From NCBI GenBank assembly GCA_032718475.1, contig JAUCBJ010001668.1, forward strand, positions 1 to 64,000: DNA of 64,000 nt, read 5' to 3'. The stretch's first letter is position 1. Every line of letters starts with the position of its first letter. Origin of the DNA: Nemertoderma westbladi. Lineage: Eukaryota; Xenacoelomorpha; Nemertodermatida; Nemertodermatidae. The position numbers and the translations under genes were made by a program. Positions 1-11,213 of this stretch are shown piece after piece. The notes under the pieces were generated by a model, which saw only the letters and a program-made list of their open reading frames with translations, was not told where the DNA came from and searched no databases.

Positions 1-4
1 AGGG

Positions 5-57
5 CTATATATACGGCCTAACAAGCTACTGCGGCCTCTTAAAAAAAAGAGGCCATT
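5..57 (+). repeat. Left TIR of P-like element
   Basis: Identical, as reverse complement, to 1831-1883 over 53 bases, including the A8/T8 loop of the inner hairpin. Confidence 0.92.
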
Positions 58-187
58 ATTTACATTCGCAGCATTATTAATTATTGTCCCCGTCGTAACA
101 ATTATCCACCCCTATAGCGCGAACTTTAACGATCTGGAATATATCATTCATCACAGATAAAGTTTCCTTTAAGAGAGAAGAAGCTAT

Positions 188-1246
188 TCAATTAACTACT
201 GGGACGCCACGAACAACATACTGTATGCCCCTCTTTAGACTCACAACCATGAAACATAAAATCCCAGTGTATAAGGTACCTTCGTCATTAACACCAACGA
301 AATCGCCATGATTGTAACTAGCCTCAGGTTGCAACTTCATTTCGTCAATCGTAAGTATAATGTCCCTATCACCGTTCTTATCCACCAATATTTTCAATGC
401 TTTGACTGAATCAATTCCACCAACCTGCAGCTTTGCCAACAAACTTAATGATGGTAGTTGTATTTCTCTCTGCAGTAGTCTATAGGATTGAAGTGACGTA
501 TATCGTAACATCAATGCGTACCGAATAACTGATTGTGAGTACGGGGGCCTCGACTGTTTCGGATAATGCTGATAATGAAGCAACTCCTCGAAAATCGATG
601 AATCACAGTTATCTAGATTCTTAAGATAAGTAACAAAACCATCTATTTGTGACGCGCTTTTTACTATGCAGTGATTGGATGTGAACCACTTTGGTAGAGG
701 CACTGGGCGCTGCATTAACTCCAATAAAACATGCATATTCTTGTCTATCCTGATTGCTCCCTTCAATCTCGGCATTCTTTCCTCTAGTGAAAGGTGATAT
801 AATAAAACATCTTCTTCGGTTTTACGAAACAACCAACCGCTAGGGCAATGTTTAGCTGAAATCTCTGTGATCGAGGAAATTGTATCCACTTTGCGAAATG
901 CCTCCATTTCATCATTCTGATAAATGCGCTGAGTTGGTTCCCGTCGTATACTCCTAGGTTCGGGAATAGCTGATTTAGGTGTACCCTGGGCAGCGATGGT
1001 CGGAATTGGAAACAGATCCCAGCGGAGCGTGACATGGCCAGCTTCCGTAGTCTTTAAATAACGTTCCTCAAAGTGGTCTATACAGACTCTCGAATATTCA
1101 GATGGTTCAAAATCCTTACGATTTATAAACTGAACCCAGGTCTTCCGAAGTTCAGGTTTCTTTTCTGCAGGGAACTTGAATTTCGTTTTGTCGGTATGCC
1201 CACTATATCCACTCTTGCAATTAACGACGCAACATTTATTCACCAT
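188..1246 (-). pseudogene. THAP-domain P-type transposase, C-terminally truncated
   Basis: The 352-codon frame starts at the ATG whose product begins MVNKCCVVNC. An upstream in-frame extension to 1330 exists, but THAP domains begin within a few residues of the start. The THAP zinc finger spans about residues 1-85: CC/C at 5-10, Trp37, C55-x2-H58, then an AVPTF-like LFPIP box. The middle resembles the P-transposase/THAP9 linker. Near residue 301 is TIDEM, the first catalytic Asp of the RNase H fold, followed by the family's FM-SL signature. The frame ends about 50 residues later, so the other catalytic residues, the GTP-binding insertion and the C-terminus are missing. It could still bind TIR DNA, but should not transpose. 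Whether it is expressed is unknown. Confidence 0.82.
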
Positions 1247-1830
1247 ATCCTGATATCTGATATATAACAGTATAACTGATACAATACAGTTGACAGTCTT
1301 ACCTATAGGCAGATAGGCCCAGTTCAGCATTTAGAACACACTCAAAAGGTTTATGGGTACATTACGGTTGCCGTACGCGTACAGTAACGATACTAGTTCA
1401 TAGTTCAGCATTAAGCATATGCATCCGGCCCGGCAGTCCGACAAGGCATAGCACTGTAGCGTAGCAGCTGCAGTAGTAGGCCTATAACACAGAAACAATC
1501 TACCCAGCTATCTATATACCATACCTATATACAGGTATACCTACCACTGTGGTGCAGTTTACCTGTTTGTTGTTGTTTAAGTTTTTAAATTTCCCGCGTT
1601 TCTGTAATTACTGTTTTTAATTGTTTGTTATAGTGCCTATAATTGTGTTTGTATTTCTGAAGGTTTTTATTATTTTGTGAATAAATGAGGCTTGTAAGGT
1701 ATACCTACCACAGTATCACGACTGTACTGTCAGACTGTGTTATGTACGAACAGATCAGTGTAAGCCAACTGCAAACTGCAGTACAGACTGCCACCTCAAT
1801 AGGCAACTGCTGTACTGTACTGTTGAAATG

Positions 1831-1883
1831 AATGGCCTCTTTTTTTTAAGAGGCCGCAGTAGCTTGTTAGGCCGTATATATAG
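1831..1883 (-). repeat. Right TIR of P-like element
   Basis: Reverse complement of 5-57 over 53 bases. After it the sequence continues as unrelated flank (GTAGGCCATGG...). Confidence 0.92.
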
Positions 1884-2383
1884 TAGGCCATGGCCCTACA
1901 CTGCTACAGTGGTGGGCTAGCAGCTAGATAAATTTAATTATTACCATAGAACTGTCATTCGGATCTGTCAATCCGTGGATAAGCCGCCTACCGCAGTCTG
2001 AACATTTCAGCATTTACTGATTTACTGTATACGGCCGTGTACTACCGGTACTGTGTATCTAGGTATCAGGTACCTACCGGCCACACAGTATCCAAATCTA
2101 GTCCTTGATCCAAAATACAGCAATTAATTCTGCAATTCAGGAATTAATTTACAACATACATACGACGACAAAACGCTCTGCTACCATTGTCAAAATAATT
2201 AATTCCAACTCTTTACTAATAACTTCTGACTGTATAACAGTATACTCCAGCAATATGACCAAATACAAACCACACACAAAAGACCGAATAACCGTACCTG
2301 TACGGACAACCTCCACCAAAATATATCATACACAGAATATATATTAGGCCATGCCTTATAACCTTTGACACAACTCAAGTCAC
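1884..2383. other. Intergenic, no gene seen
   Basis: AT-rich flank between the P-like element and repeat R1. A short open frame at 2105-2347 has no recognisable domain and low-complexity composition, so it was not annotated as a gene. Confidence 0.6.
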
Positions 2384-2960
2384 ACCGATCAGCTGACTGC
2401 CATTAGCTGATAAATGAATGCATGCAACGTCTATAAGTCCAGTTGCTCTTTAGTTTGCTACTCCTGTACGTACCTATCTGTAAGGTTTTTTACTTAACTT
2501 GGTTTAGGAATTAAAATTAAACAGCATATCCTTTTAACACGTGTTAACTTCCGAATTAGTTGTTAGGAGCTTCAGGGCTACAATGTTGGTCCAGTTCTAA
2601 AACTGACAGGACCATAGGCAGAGTTAAGAAAAAATGAGAGGGCCGGATTTCAAAATGCCCCGATCGAGACAATTTAATCCAAAAAATATCAATTTGTTTT
2701 GTGTCCCTGGTGTAATATTTTTTCAAAATTTAAAATTTTAGGATGGCTAAAAATTAAATTACAAAAAACAAATATACATCACTAATAACTGTAATATTAA
2801 AGTAATGAAAAGTAAATAACTATACAATAGAAGTAGTAGTTTTCTTATATACAATTGCTGCATATAAATAATAAGGGAAAGTTATATAATGTAAATTTAT
2901 TATCGAAGGCAATAGTAATATGATAGACATAGAAAGTAATAATAAAACAATTAATATTAA

Positions 2961-4352
2961 CCCTATTAAACCCGGGGGGGGGGGCGTCATTATGACCCCC
3001 CCGTGGTTTTTTTATTATAATTCTGAAACAAACGCAGTTGGGAATCTGAAATTTTATGATTTTTCCTAAAAATCTATTGTCTTCCTAGTAGTGAAAACCG
3101 TTTTCAAAAATATTGGGTAGTTTTCGAGTTATAGCACCATTTTTTAACCCTACTTTTGGCACTTTTTTTGAGATGTTTTTTGAAAATTTCATTTCATTAA
3201 ATATTAATTGTAACATCTCTATTTTTGATTTATACCGGTTTTTTGGTGTTAGCAATTGGATGGAATTCATATAAATTGATTTAGAAATTTCAAACTTTTT
3301 TTTTTCGCCGGGTGCCAAATTTTGGTGCAAGCACCAAATTTTGAAATATGTCAATTCTGTAAATTAATTGTTTGAAACTTGTTTGTTATGCAATTGGGGT
3401 TTTTTGGGGTTCTGGTTTCGATGAAATATATACGAGTTGCACCAAGCGTATCAAACTTGTATTTTTCGGTGCTGTGTGCAAATTTTGGTGCTAGCACGAA
3501 ATTTTGAAAATCCATTCAAAAGATAAAATTGTTTCTGACAATTTATTTCTTGCATTTTAGAGGTTTATGGCTGTTCTGAATTAAATGGAATATATAATTA
3601 TCGAATTAGACATCTCAAACTTGTATTTTTCGGAAGTGGGTGCAAAATGTGGTGCTAGCACCAAATTTTGAAAACCATCAAATATATCAATTGATTGTGT
3701 CACCTTGTTTCTTGCGTTATACGGGTTTGTGAGGGTTCTGAATTAAATGGAATCAATAAAAACAGCACTGGACATCGCAAACATGCACTTTTTGGTGATG
3801 GGTACGAAATTTGGTGCTAGCTCCAAAATTTCCCAAATTACGCCGAAAAATACAAGTAGCAATGATCTGGCATATTAGAAATGTATTCCATTAGAATCAG
3901 CGCCCTAGACAACCTATAAATGTGAATTTATAGCATCGTATAAGTGAATAAAAAATTTTGTGTTCAAACTGAAAAGTGCTGGTTACTTGTTTTTTTCATT
4001 TTTTTCCTACGCAGATAGGACTAAACAGCCATTTATAGTAATCACATCATTTTTAAATATTTTCCAATGTTTTTACTCACCAGAAAACCTGTATTGAAAT
4101 ACAATTAGCTGAAAAATGTAACTTTCAAATTTTGTGAAAATTGTGCACTACTTGTAATTTTGGTGCTGCAATATAACCACCCCAGTACATTTTTTTGAAA
4201 ATTTTGTTTTCGGTCTGATCCGGACTAATGATACCTACGTACAAACAAAAAATCAGACGTTTTCTTAAAAATTTGTAGATTTTAGAGGGGGGGTCAATAT
4301 GACCCCCCCCCCCAGTATTTGTACAACATTTTACAGCCCAGTACTAATAGGG
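2961..4352 (+). mobile_element. TTAA-flanked piggyBac-type MITE, copy 1
   Basis: The 1392-bp element is flanked by TTAA at 2957-2960 and 4353-4356. Ends read CCCTATTAAACCC... and ...GTACTAATAGGG, next to poly-G/poly-C runs that can fold back. R1 copy B (around 13664) has the uninterrupted site with a single TTAA, which proves insertion. Inside are about four degenerate 163-bp tandem units, each with a palindromic GGTGCTAGCACC-like core (near 3325, 3489, 3651, 3813). There is no transposase. TTAA duplication and CCCT...AGGG termini are those of piggyBac; other TTAA users such as Kolobok are less likely. Confidence 0.85.
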
Positions 4353-4393
4353 TTAAAATTTAACCAATTTTTATTTGTCTCATAGGTGTTGAT

Positions 4394-4720
4394 CCTCTAG
4401 CCCCCCTCCCCCCTCCCCCCCCCCCCCCCACCCCCGCCGGCGCCCCTGTCGGCGGCACCCCTGTCGGCGGTGCCCCCATCGGCAGCGCCCCCATCGGCAG
4501 CGCCCCCGTCAGCGGCGCCCCTGTCGCCGCCCCCGTCGGCGTCGCCCCTGTCACCGCCCCCATCGGTGTCACCTCCGTAGCCGCCCCCATCAGCGTTGCC
4601 CCCGTCGGCGTCGACCCGTCGCTGCCCCCGTCGGCGTCACCCCCGTTGCCGCCCCTGTCGTCGCCCCTGTCGCCGCCCCCGTCGTCACCGCCCCCATCGG
4701 CGCAGCTGCCGACCGGCTGG
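4394..4720. repeat. GC-rich minisatellite in R1 copy A
   Basis: Degenerate tandem units of GCCCCCGTCGGCGTC type (12-15 bp). The related tract in copy B (13722-13834) is much shorter. The open frames through it (Ala/Pro/Gly-rich on either strand) follow from the repeat and are not treated as genes. Confidence 0.8.
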
Positions 4721-5307
4721 TTGCGAAGAATAGACGAAGGGAATAGAATAATTGTAATTCTAAGAGGAATATAATTTTCTTTTCTTTTTTGGAATAATTA
4801 AGTGGTGGTACTGGATAGTGCTGAAATCCGATAAACTATTGAATTTTGTGGTATCTTAGTTTTAAGTCTTAAGTTAATAAGTAGATTGCGTTTGTAATTA
4901 ACAGCAGAATTTAAATTTATTATTTTGGTACTGAATTATAAAATTCAGTAAAATTTTATTTTTATATTTAATTTTCTTTTCAGTGATACGTTTGATACGT
5001 TTGCAGTTGTTAGTGAAACATCAATGCAATATGAAAAATTCTTCTGCGGTGAGCTTATGGGGGTCGGTTCCATTATTACAATCAATGAACCCACATATTG
5101 TGGAACCAACATAACCCATCGATAACCATAAATGATAAAGTGAAGGTGGTCATGTACCCACCAGACCTGCGCGGCCTACATAATAATGATTAGAAAGTTG
5201 CTAAACATTATAATATACTTTCCAAGTTTATCCCTGGCTACATAAATTGTTGAGTATTATGCATAATAAAGCTTAATTAATATAATGTTTTATATTTATA
5301 GATCAAT

Positions 5308-5835
5308 ATGGTTTATCTTTATGGTGTGGGGCAGTATGTCGTAGAAACTACTACGAGAGGGTATGCCCCTGCTATCATGGGTTACACCCTATGTGGTGTG
5401 GGGCAGTATGTCGTAGAAACTACTATGAGAGGGTATGTCCCTGCTATCATGGGTTACACCCTATGTGGTGTGGGGCAGTATGTCATAGAAACTACTACAA
5501 GAGGGTATGCCCCTGCTATCATGGGTTACACCCTATGTGGTGTGGGGCAGTATGTCGTAGAAACTACTACGAGAGGGTATGCCCCTGCTATCATGGGTTA
5601 CACCCTATCTGGTGTGGGGCAGTATGTCGTAGAAACTACTACGAGAGGGTATGCCCCTGCTATCATGGGTTACACCCTATGTGGTGTGGGGCAGTATGTC
5701 GTAGAAACTACTACGAGAGGGTATGCCCCTGCTATCATGGGTTACACCCTATCTGGTGTGGGGCAGTATGTCGTAGAAACTACTACGAGAGGGTATGCCC
5801 CTGCTATCATGGGTTACACCCTATGTGGTGTGTAA
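5308..5835 (+). repeat. 72-bp tandem array, seven units, in R1 copy A
   Basis: Seven near-identical 72-bp units, each containing GTGTGGGGCAGTATGTCGTA. Because 72 is divisible by three, two frames stay open throughout. Copy B has only two units. Differences between units are mostly amino-acid-changing (for example V/I, T/M, A/V, C/S) rather than silent, which argues against a selected protein. An acceptor-like TTTATATTTATAG precedes the array in both copies, so a transcribed exon cannot be fully excluded. Confidence 0.85.
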
Positions 5836-5865
5836 AGGCATTATATAATATAATCCGGTTATATA

Positions 5866-8423
5866 TGTATATTATTTACAGAGCAGTCGATTGAGGTTAA
5901 AAAGGATAGATCTGAAGGAGGAAAACCAATGTAAAATAAAAAAGCTTATGGAAAACTTAATGAAAATGTTAAAGTAGCTGGGCAGATTCATTAATTGATG
6001 TGTGCAAATTTAGCTAATTTATTGTTCGATTCCACTCACAATAAAAAATAAAATCGTCTGCATATTGAAATAAATATTTTCTAATTTTAAATATTCCATT
6101 GTGAAGGCGCTGCTGGCTTTTCGATAAAATGGTGCCGACACAACTTCCTATCACATCGGTCTGATAGATGTTAGGACAATTGAGACCCGGACAATTGTGA
6201 CTCCGAAATTTGCGACTCAGACAATTGCGACCCGGTAAATTGCGAGTCATGATTTTATAAAAAATTGATGATTCGTAATATGGAGCCTTCCCACACATTT
6301 TTCTACAAATTTTAATGAATTTGCATGGAATTTGAAATAGGGCTAGTTTCGCCTCCCCTACCTATGAAAGATCTTTTTACAGAACACAAGCGAAAACAGT
6401 GGAATAGAAAGAGCAGGTTCTCTGTTAGGAACCTTTTATGACATATAACATTAGGGATCTCTGGCCATGTGTTAACCATCTTTAACTCTAGTTTTAATTT
6501 ATTCCAGGTCTGATCTGATAAGAAATGAATATTTAATATCGCGACAATTTAATTCTATAATTACTTATAGAAATGTAACAATTGACTAATTTTATGTAAA
6601 CGTAGGTACCCTGTGTTATTTTTTTGTTGTCATTGTGTTTTGGACTTTGAGTGTTTTTGGAGGTTCTTCGGATGTGTTTGACGGTGATCGAATGTGTTCG
6701 GTCATGTTTGTCTTTAAGTACCTTCCCTAATAATGAATTAATTTATATTTTAGACAACAATAAAATCAACTCATCGTGGGGTCTATGGTTATTACAACCG
6801 ATGCCCATGTTTTTCATCGCAAATAACGAAGGACATTCGTTGAGTAATTCAAACTGATGTTCTTCTCGAAAATGTTCCAGTAAACACAGAGGGAAAATCA
6901 ATCCGGCAGGGTGTTTTTCACTCCAGTCGATTTACCTCGCTTTTCTTGGGACAGGGAGCAATGAACGTTTGTTAATTATAATATTTAATTTTATTACATA
7001 ATTTAAAACCTTAAATAAAATATGATACAATGTAATTAAACATAAACATAGATAAATAAAATAATTTTTTATTTCGTAGGTCCAAGAAAAAGCTCAGCCA
7101 TACAATACAGCTCACCCCTTCTGCCTATCTGGCTTCTGCGGCTGCATGTGCTGAACTTACTGGCTGTCTTTTCACCGCCACTGCGCCTACTCCATCTCGA
7201 AACACCTTAACTGATCACTTAACTGATTATTATCTTTCTTTCAATGAAATGCACACTGCAGAAATGTACATGGAATAGTTTTTAGTATCCAAGGCCCTGC
7301 CAGGCCGAGACTTACAATTCATTTTTTTTAACCTAACAGGATAAAATAAAATTTTCAAAATTATCTGTTTTTCTTTTCTTTTATATTCACTTTTCTAGAG
7401 CATGTTATAACAGGGTTTAAATATAGACTGCTCCTGGTAGCAGTTAGGTGAAGATAATGTATGTAAGGGCGGAGGTCTGGTTTAAGTGGTTTAAGTTACA
7501 ATAATATAAATTCGGCATCTTGCCACCTTCATGAGTATGGTTGTAAATTATAAAGAATTAATATTGCGGCAAATTGCCACATTTCGGGTTGTTACGGAAA
7601 CGGTTCATATTATGTTTTTCCTTACGTGATAAATTAATTTTAATTCTTTTTTTTATTTAGTCCAAAACTCAGACATTAACAAATCACCAAGTGCGGCAAC
7701 ATGTCAATCAATAAATACAACAATACAATGGACAATGGAATGTGGTTGGATGGTCCAAATCGAGCAGTTTTGGAGCAGATAAAGAAGGGGGGACAATGTT
7801 TGACTCCTCAAAATTGCACATAACGTCTGTTCGACCCATTGGACAGTATCAGTTTCAGCTTCTCGAAGGTAAGCTATTTAATTAAAAATAGTTTAATAAT
7901 TTCTGTTAATGATAACGATCATTAGCACTTTGAGTATCAAAAACAGTATGATGGACCAATATAAATTTGGTTATTATATTATAAACAATCTAGTCCTATG
8001 AAAAAATTTATAATTTATAATAAATATGTAATATATTTCGCTATTTAAGAAAACTTTTAGTGAAAATTAAAAATTATATATGTAAAAGTTGAAGAGTATC
8101 ATATACTTAGTCCAATGGGAAATAATTTATTTTTTTCATTAATTTTAATTAGCCAATCAAGTCCTTACCGATAGATATGTACAGCAGTAGCGAAACTGCA
8201 CCGATATATGTTGGATGCAATCAGTGATCAGCTAACGGCAGTCAGCTGAACGGTAGGTCTCACCTCACAGTGAAAGGCATTATGAAGAGTCCAATCCTGG
8301 AAATGACCGTGAGGGTGAAGTCCGAAATGGGAGAAGGAAAGGGAGCGTTACATAATGAAGATTGTGTGTAATATTAACTAACCAATATGGGAAGCAGCAA
8401 CACAAACTTGGGAGGCGAAACCT
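5866..8423. other. Intergenic, no supported gene
   Basis: AT-rich sequence without a recognisable protein. About 6176-6248 is a degenerate tandem of a GACCCGGACAATTGCGA-like unit. A short exon-like stretch around 7680-7870 ends in a donor-like GGTAAGC but matches no family that can be named by eye. Confidence 0.5.
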
Positions 8424-8452
8424 ACCGATCAGCTGACTGCCATTAGCTGATA
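8227..8452. repeat. Short inverted repeat at the 5' edge of R1 copy B
   Basis: Positions 8227-8266 are an inverted, slightly diverged copy of 8413-8452, the start of R1 including its ATCAGCT...AGCTGAT hairpin. About 145 bases lie between. Copy A lacks the outer part of this palindrome. Confidence 0.6.
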
Positions 8453-8646
8453 AATGAATGCATGCAACGTCTATAAGTCCAGTTGCTCTTTAGTTTGCTA
8501 CTCCTGTACATACCTCTCTGTAAGGTTTTTTACTTAACTTGGTTTAGGAATTAAAATTAAACAGCATATCCTTTTAACACGTGTTAACTTCCGAATTAGT
8601 TGTTAGGAGCTTCAGGGCTACACTGTTGGTCCAGTTCTAAAACTGA

Positions 8647-8652
8647 CAGGAC
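8647..8652 (+). other. Left target-site duplication (CAGGAC)
   Basis: CAGGAC precedes the left TIR and is repeated at 13310-13315 after the right TIR. The empty site in R1 copy A (about 2607-2616) has one CAGGAC followed directly by CATAGGCAG. Confidence 0.9.
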
Positions 8653-9044
8653 TATGGTGGCCCATGAGTATCATAACAAAAAAATATATTTATATATTTT
8701 TAAATGAAATAAAAAAACTCATTTTAAAATGCATATGAAAAAAAATTCAAACAAAAAATAAAATGCAATTTAAAATGTATTTTAAAGTCGATTTCAAAAC
8801 GATTTTTAAAAGGCATTTTAAAACGCATTCACGACACGCAGCCCATAGAGTATCATAACAGACTGTCGTAATGGTAGCTGGCCCGGGAGTATCATATCGA
8901 ACTGGCAGAGGATAGGCCTAACATGCGCATGCGCGCGCATGCGCATACGGCAGGCTACCTAGTTCCCTTGCTGCCAGCTGTAGAGTACCGGTAGTGCACT
9001 ACTGTTGAACTGCACTAGACAGAATCAGAACAGCAGAAGTCAGC
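8653..9044 (+). repeat. Left TIR of the alpha-kinase transposon
   Basis: Matches 13017-13309 in inverted orientation. The left arm has about 62 extra bases (near 8832-8893), which contain two further GAGTATCAT words like the one at the tip. An alternating CGCATGCGCGCGCATGCGC palindrome lies at about 8924-8946. Its inner part is probably the transposase promoter. Confidence 0.85.
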
Positions 9045-9460
9045 TAGTGCAGTAGTGGTATCGGTTCTGCGGTTGTGGCACTTGTGGCAAGGCCCTAGGC
9101 GTACCGGTACCTGTAACTGAATAAGCTCTTTGCTTTGAGTATGCTGAGCGTAGAAAAGCACTATAACTAACTGTATAAGACTATGGCAGTTCGCAGTATG
9201 GCTATATAAATACAGAAATACCCTATATAGGCTATTATTAGCCTATAGCACTGTAGCAGTATAGGGCTGTAGGGTGACCAGTGACCACTGATAGATTGCA
9301 GGTACCGGTCACCGGTACGTCTGTACGTTGTTTGACTTTGTGCCAATGCTGTTATCTGTTCTGCTGTTATTCAGAAACTGCTACCGGTAGTAAACCGCAT
9401 ACATTGAAATTTCATTATTATATTTATATTGGACGACATCGATTGCCTCGCTATACTGCT

Positions 9461-10667
9461 ATGCCACCACGAACAGAATGGAAGGATGACAAGATTCTTA
9501 AAGCGGCTTTGGCTTGGTATGTAAAGAAAAACTACAAAAAAAACGGAGATTCTTAACTACATGGAACGCGATTTTGATGAATATGCATGGAGTTTGGCCA
9601 CATTAAGTCGCCGCATGAAGCATTTTGAAATTAGGTATATAGATGACTGTGATCCGCAGATCGTTATGGCTGCTATAGTTAGTGAGTTAGACGGCCCTTC
9701 TCAGAAACTTGGATATAGAGGAATGCATCAAGTTCTCCGTGATAAACATAACTTAAAAGTTCCACGTAGCCTAGTTTCGGACATACTACGAGACGTTGAT
9801 CCAAGAGGTACTGAAGAACGGACACCCAGGTTTAAAGATAAACGTGTGAGAAGTCTATTTGAAAGTGGTGGTTCTTTTCAGACGCTGAGTATAGACGGCC
9901 ACGACAAATTATGTGGATACCAAAACAGTACATTTCCCCTGGGGGTCTTTGCGTTTTTAGATACTTATTCTAGAAAAGTACTTAAAATCAATGTTTTATT
10001 CTCCAACTCACAGCCTTTAGCTATCGCCTCACTATATTATGATTTACTTACTGAAATAAAGTGTATGCCAGTGTTCATTAGGTGCGATAGAGGTACCGAG
10101 ATGGGTAAGCTAGCTACATTGCATTCATACCTTATAGATCAACAAGATATTATGGATGACCCAACAGAAGCTATAATATTTGGGCCTTCCACGACCAATA
10201 AAATTGAACGATGGTGGAGGGATCTTCACGAACGCATGGTAATGTATTATAAGGATCAACTTACAGATCTGTTAGTTACGAATCAATACGATCCACATAA
10301 CGCAAATGACAGGCTTGTTATGGCCTACGTTTACATACCCATTGTGCAGAAGGATTGCGATATGTTCGTGTCAAACTGGAACTCACATAGAATTCGAGCA
10401 CAGAAGATAGGATTACCAACGGGAATTCCAAATCATATGTTTGATTTTCCCGAAACATACGGTGGCCAGAAATACTCGCTCGATTTTGATTTACATGACT
10501 TGCAACTGGTTGCAGAGCAACTAGGTATCACTGACTATAGTAAGACCCGTATTATGGACTGTGAGGTTATAAGAAAGTGCACTCAGATATTGCCAGAACC
10601 CGCTAATATTAAGAGTTGTGATGCTAAGGAAGTCTTCATTTATCTTAAAGAAAAAATTAAAGAATAG
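9461..10667 (+). CDS. Retroviral-integrase-like DDE transposase (one A-run frameshift)
   Basis: It should cut and join the transposon ends. From the ATG at 9561: a helix-turn-helix-like segment at about residues 50-80 (GYRGMHQVLR...), then the integrase core with D112 (SIDGHD), D176 (RCDRGTE) and E216 (TNKIERWW), a DD39E arrangement. About 150 C-terminal residues follow with no recognised domain. The natural start is probably the earlier ATG at 9461 (MPPRTEWKDD): its frame runs into the main frame only if one base of the A8 run at 9536-9543 is discounted; as written it stops at 9556. So the N-terminal 35 codons are out of frame by one. This may be a real lesion or an assembly error in a homopolymer. 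All three catalytic residues are present. Confidence 0.85.
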
Positions 10668-11213
10668 TTAAAAGAGAAACATATATATTTATTATAATTA
10701 TAAGGCTATAGAGGGAGGGATGTAACAGATTGGGCATTTATTTTCATTGGCAATCCGGACGGCTAGTACGTAAATTGTATTAACAGTTAACACGTTATTT
10801 TCAATGATAATCCAGATTGCTGAATACCCTATTGGAATCATGGATTTTCAAGGTAATTATTAAATTTCAACTAAACTACTACAACTAACAACTAAAAAAG
10901 TTAAAACTTAAAGCGAACACTAAAACTAAAAAAACCAACAAAAAAAAAACAGTAAAACCAAAAATGTATAAGTTTCGCTGTATGGAATAGAACGTAGGTG
11001 AGTTACCCCGGTATTAATTTCATTGCAATTTAGATAATTTACCAAACCAGATATTAGTATTATTCAATGTTAGTAACCCTAGCACAAACCCAAACTAGCT
11101 GCCGGCTAAAATGTATGAAAAACTAAAGAACTTATGCTAAAATAAAAAAGCAAGTTATAGTTATAAGCAAGTTCTATTGCATGAGTCACATGACGAATGA
11201 TATGATAGGCCTA
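10668..11213. other. Convergent 3' spacer inside the transposon
   Basis: AT-rich, between the stop codons of the transposase and the kinase. No open frame of note. It presumably holds both polyadenylation regions; an A-rich AACTAAAA-type tract lies at 10870-10960. Confidence 0.5.

Larger units (their letters stand above)
1..1883 (-). mobile_element. P-element-like DNA transposon, internally deleted
   Basis: A 53-bp perfect inverted repeat bounds this element: 5-57 on the left and 1831-1883 on the right. Each arm contains an inner hairpin (GGCCTCTT, eight A, GAGGCC). The only gene is a minus-strand THAP-domain transposase fragment. P elements combine long TIRs, a THAP domain and an RNase H-fold transposase of about 750-900 residues; this 1.9-kb copy has room for less than half of that, so it is a non-autonomous deletion derivative. 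The left target duplication cannot be checked because only four bases lie left of the repeat. The stretch 1247-1830 is the 5' non-coding part and shows no other gene. Confidence 0.85.
2384..5865 (+). repeat. Dispersed repeat R1, copy A (split by a MITE)
   Basis: This is near-identical to 8424-14392 once nested insertions are removed: 2384-2616 matches 8424-8656 (offset 6040), 2611-2960 matches 13311-13667, and 4357-5865 matches 13668-14392. Shared parts are an AT-rich 5' half, a GCC-rich minisatellite, a T-rich stretch and a 72-bp tandem array at the 3' end. Copy A has about 220 bp (around 5058-5277) that copy B lacks. No transposase is visible. R1 could be a non-autonomous transposon or a segmental duplication; its superfamily is not clear. 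Confidence 0.75.

Noticed and set aside
2105-2347. 80-residue open frame rich in Thr, Ile and Ser
   Set aside because: Low-complexity, no domain, and no support from a neighbouring repeat copy.
2384-2616. R1 as a solo LTR or a Helitron
   Set aside because: No TG...CA ends with a duplication and no CTRR terminus with a 3' hairpin could be defined, so no class was assigned.
5308-5894. Two long overlapping open frames with perfect 24-residue repeats, which look like a repeat protein
   Set aside because: The frames stay open because the 72-bp unit is a multiple of three. Differences between units are mostly amino-acid-changing, and the sister repeat has only two units. Treated as a tandem array.
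7680-7870. Possible coding exon ending in a GGTAAGC donor
   Set aside because: No recognisable protein family, no matching acceptor, and a stop in one of the candidate frames. Kept only as a note in the intergenic entry.
9281-9460. N-terminal extension of the transposase upstream of 9461
   Set aside because: The translated segment lacks family features and lies in subterminal sequence. The ATG at 9461 begins the recognisable part.
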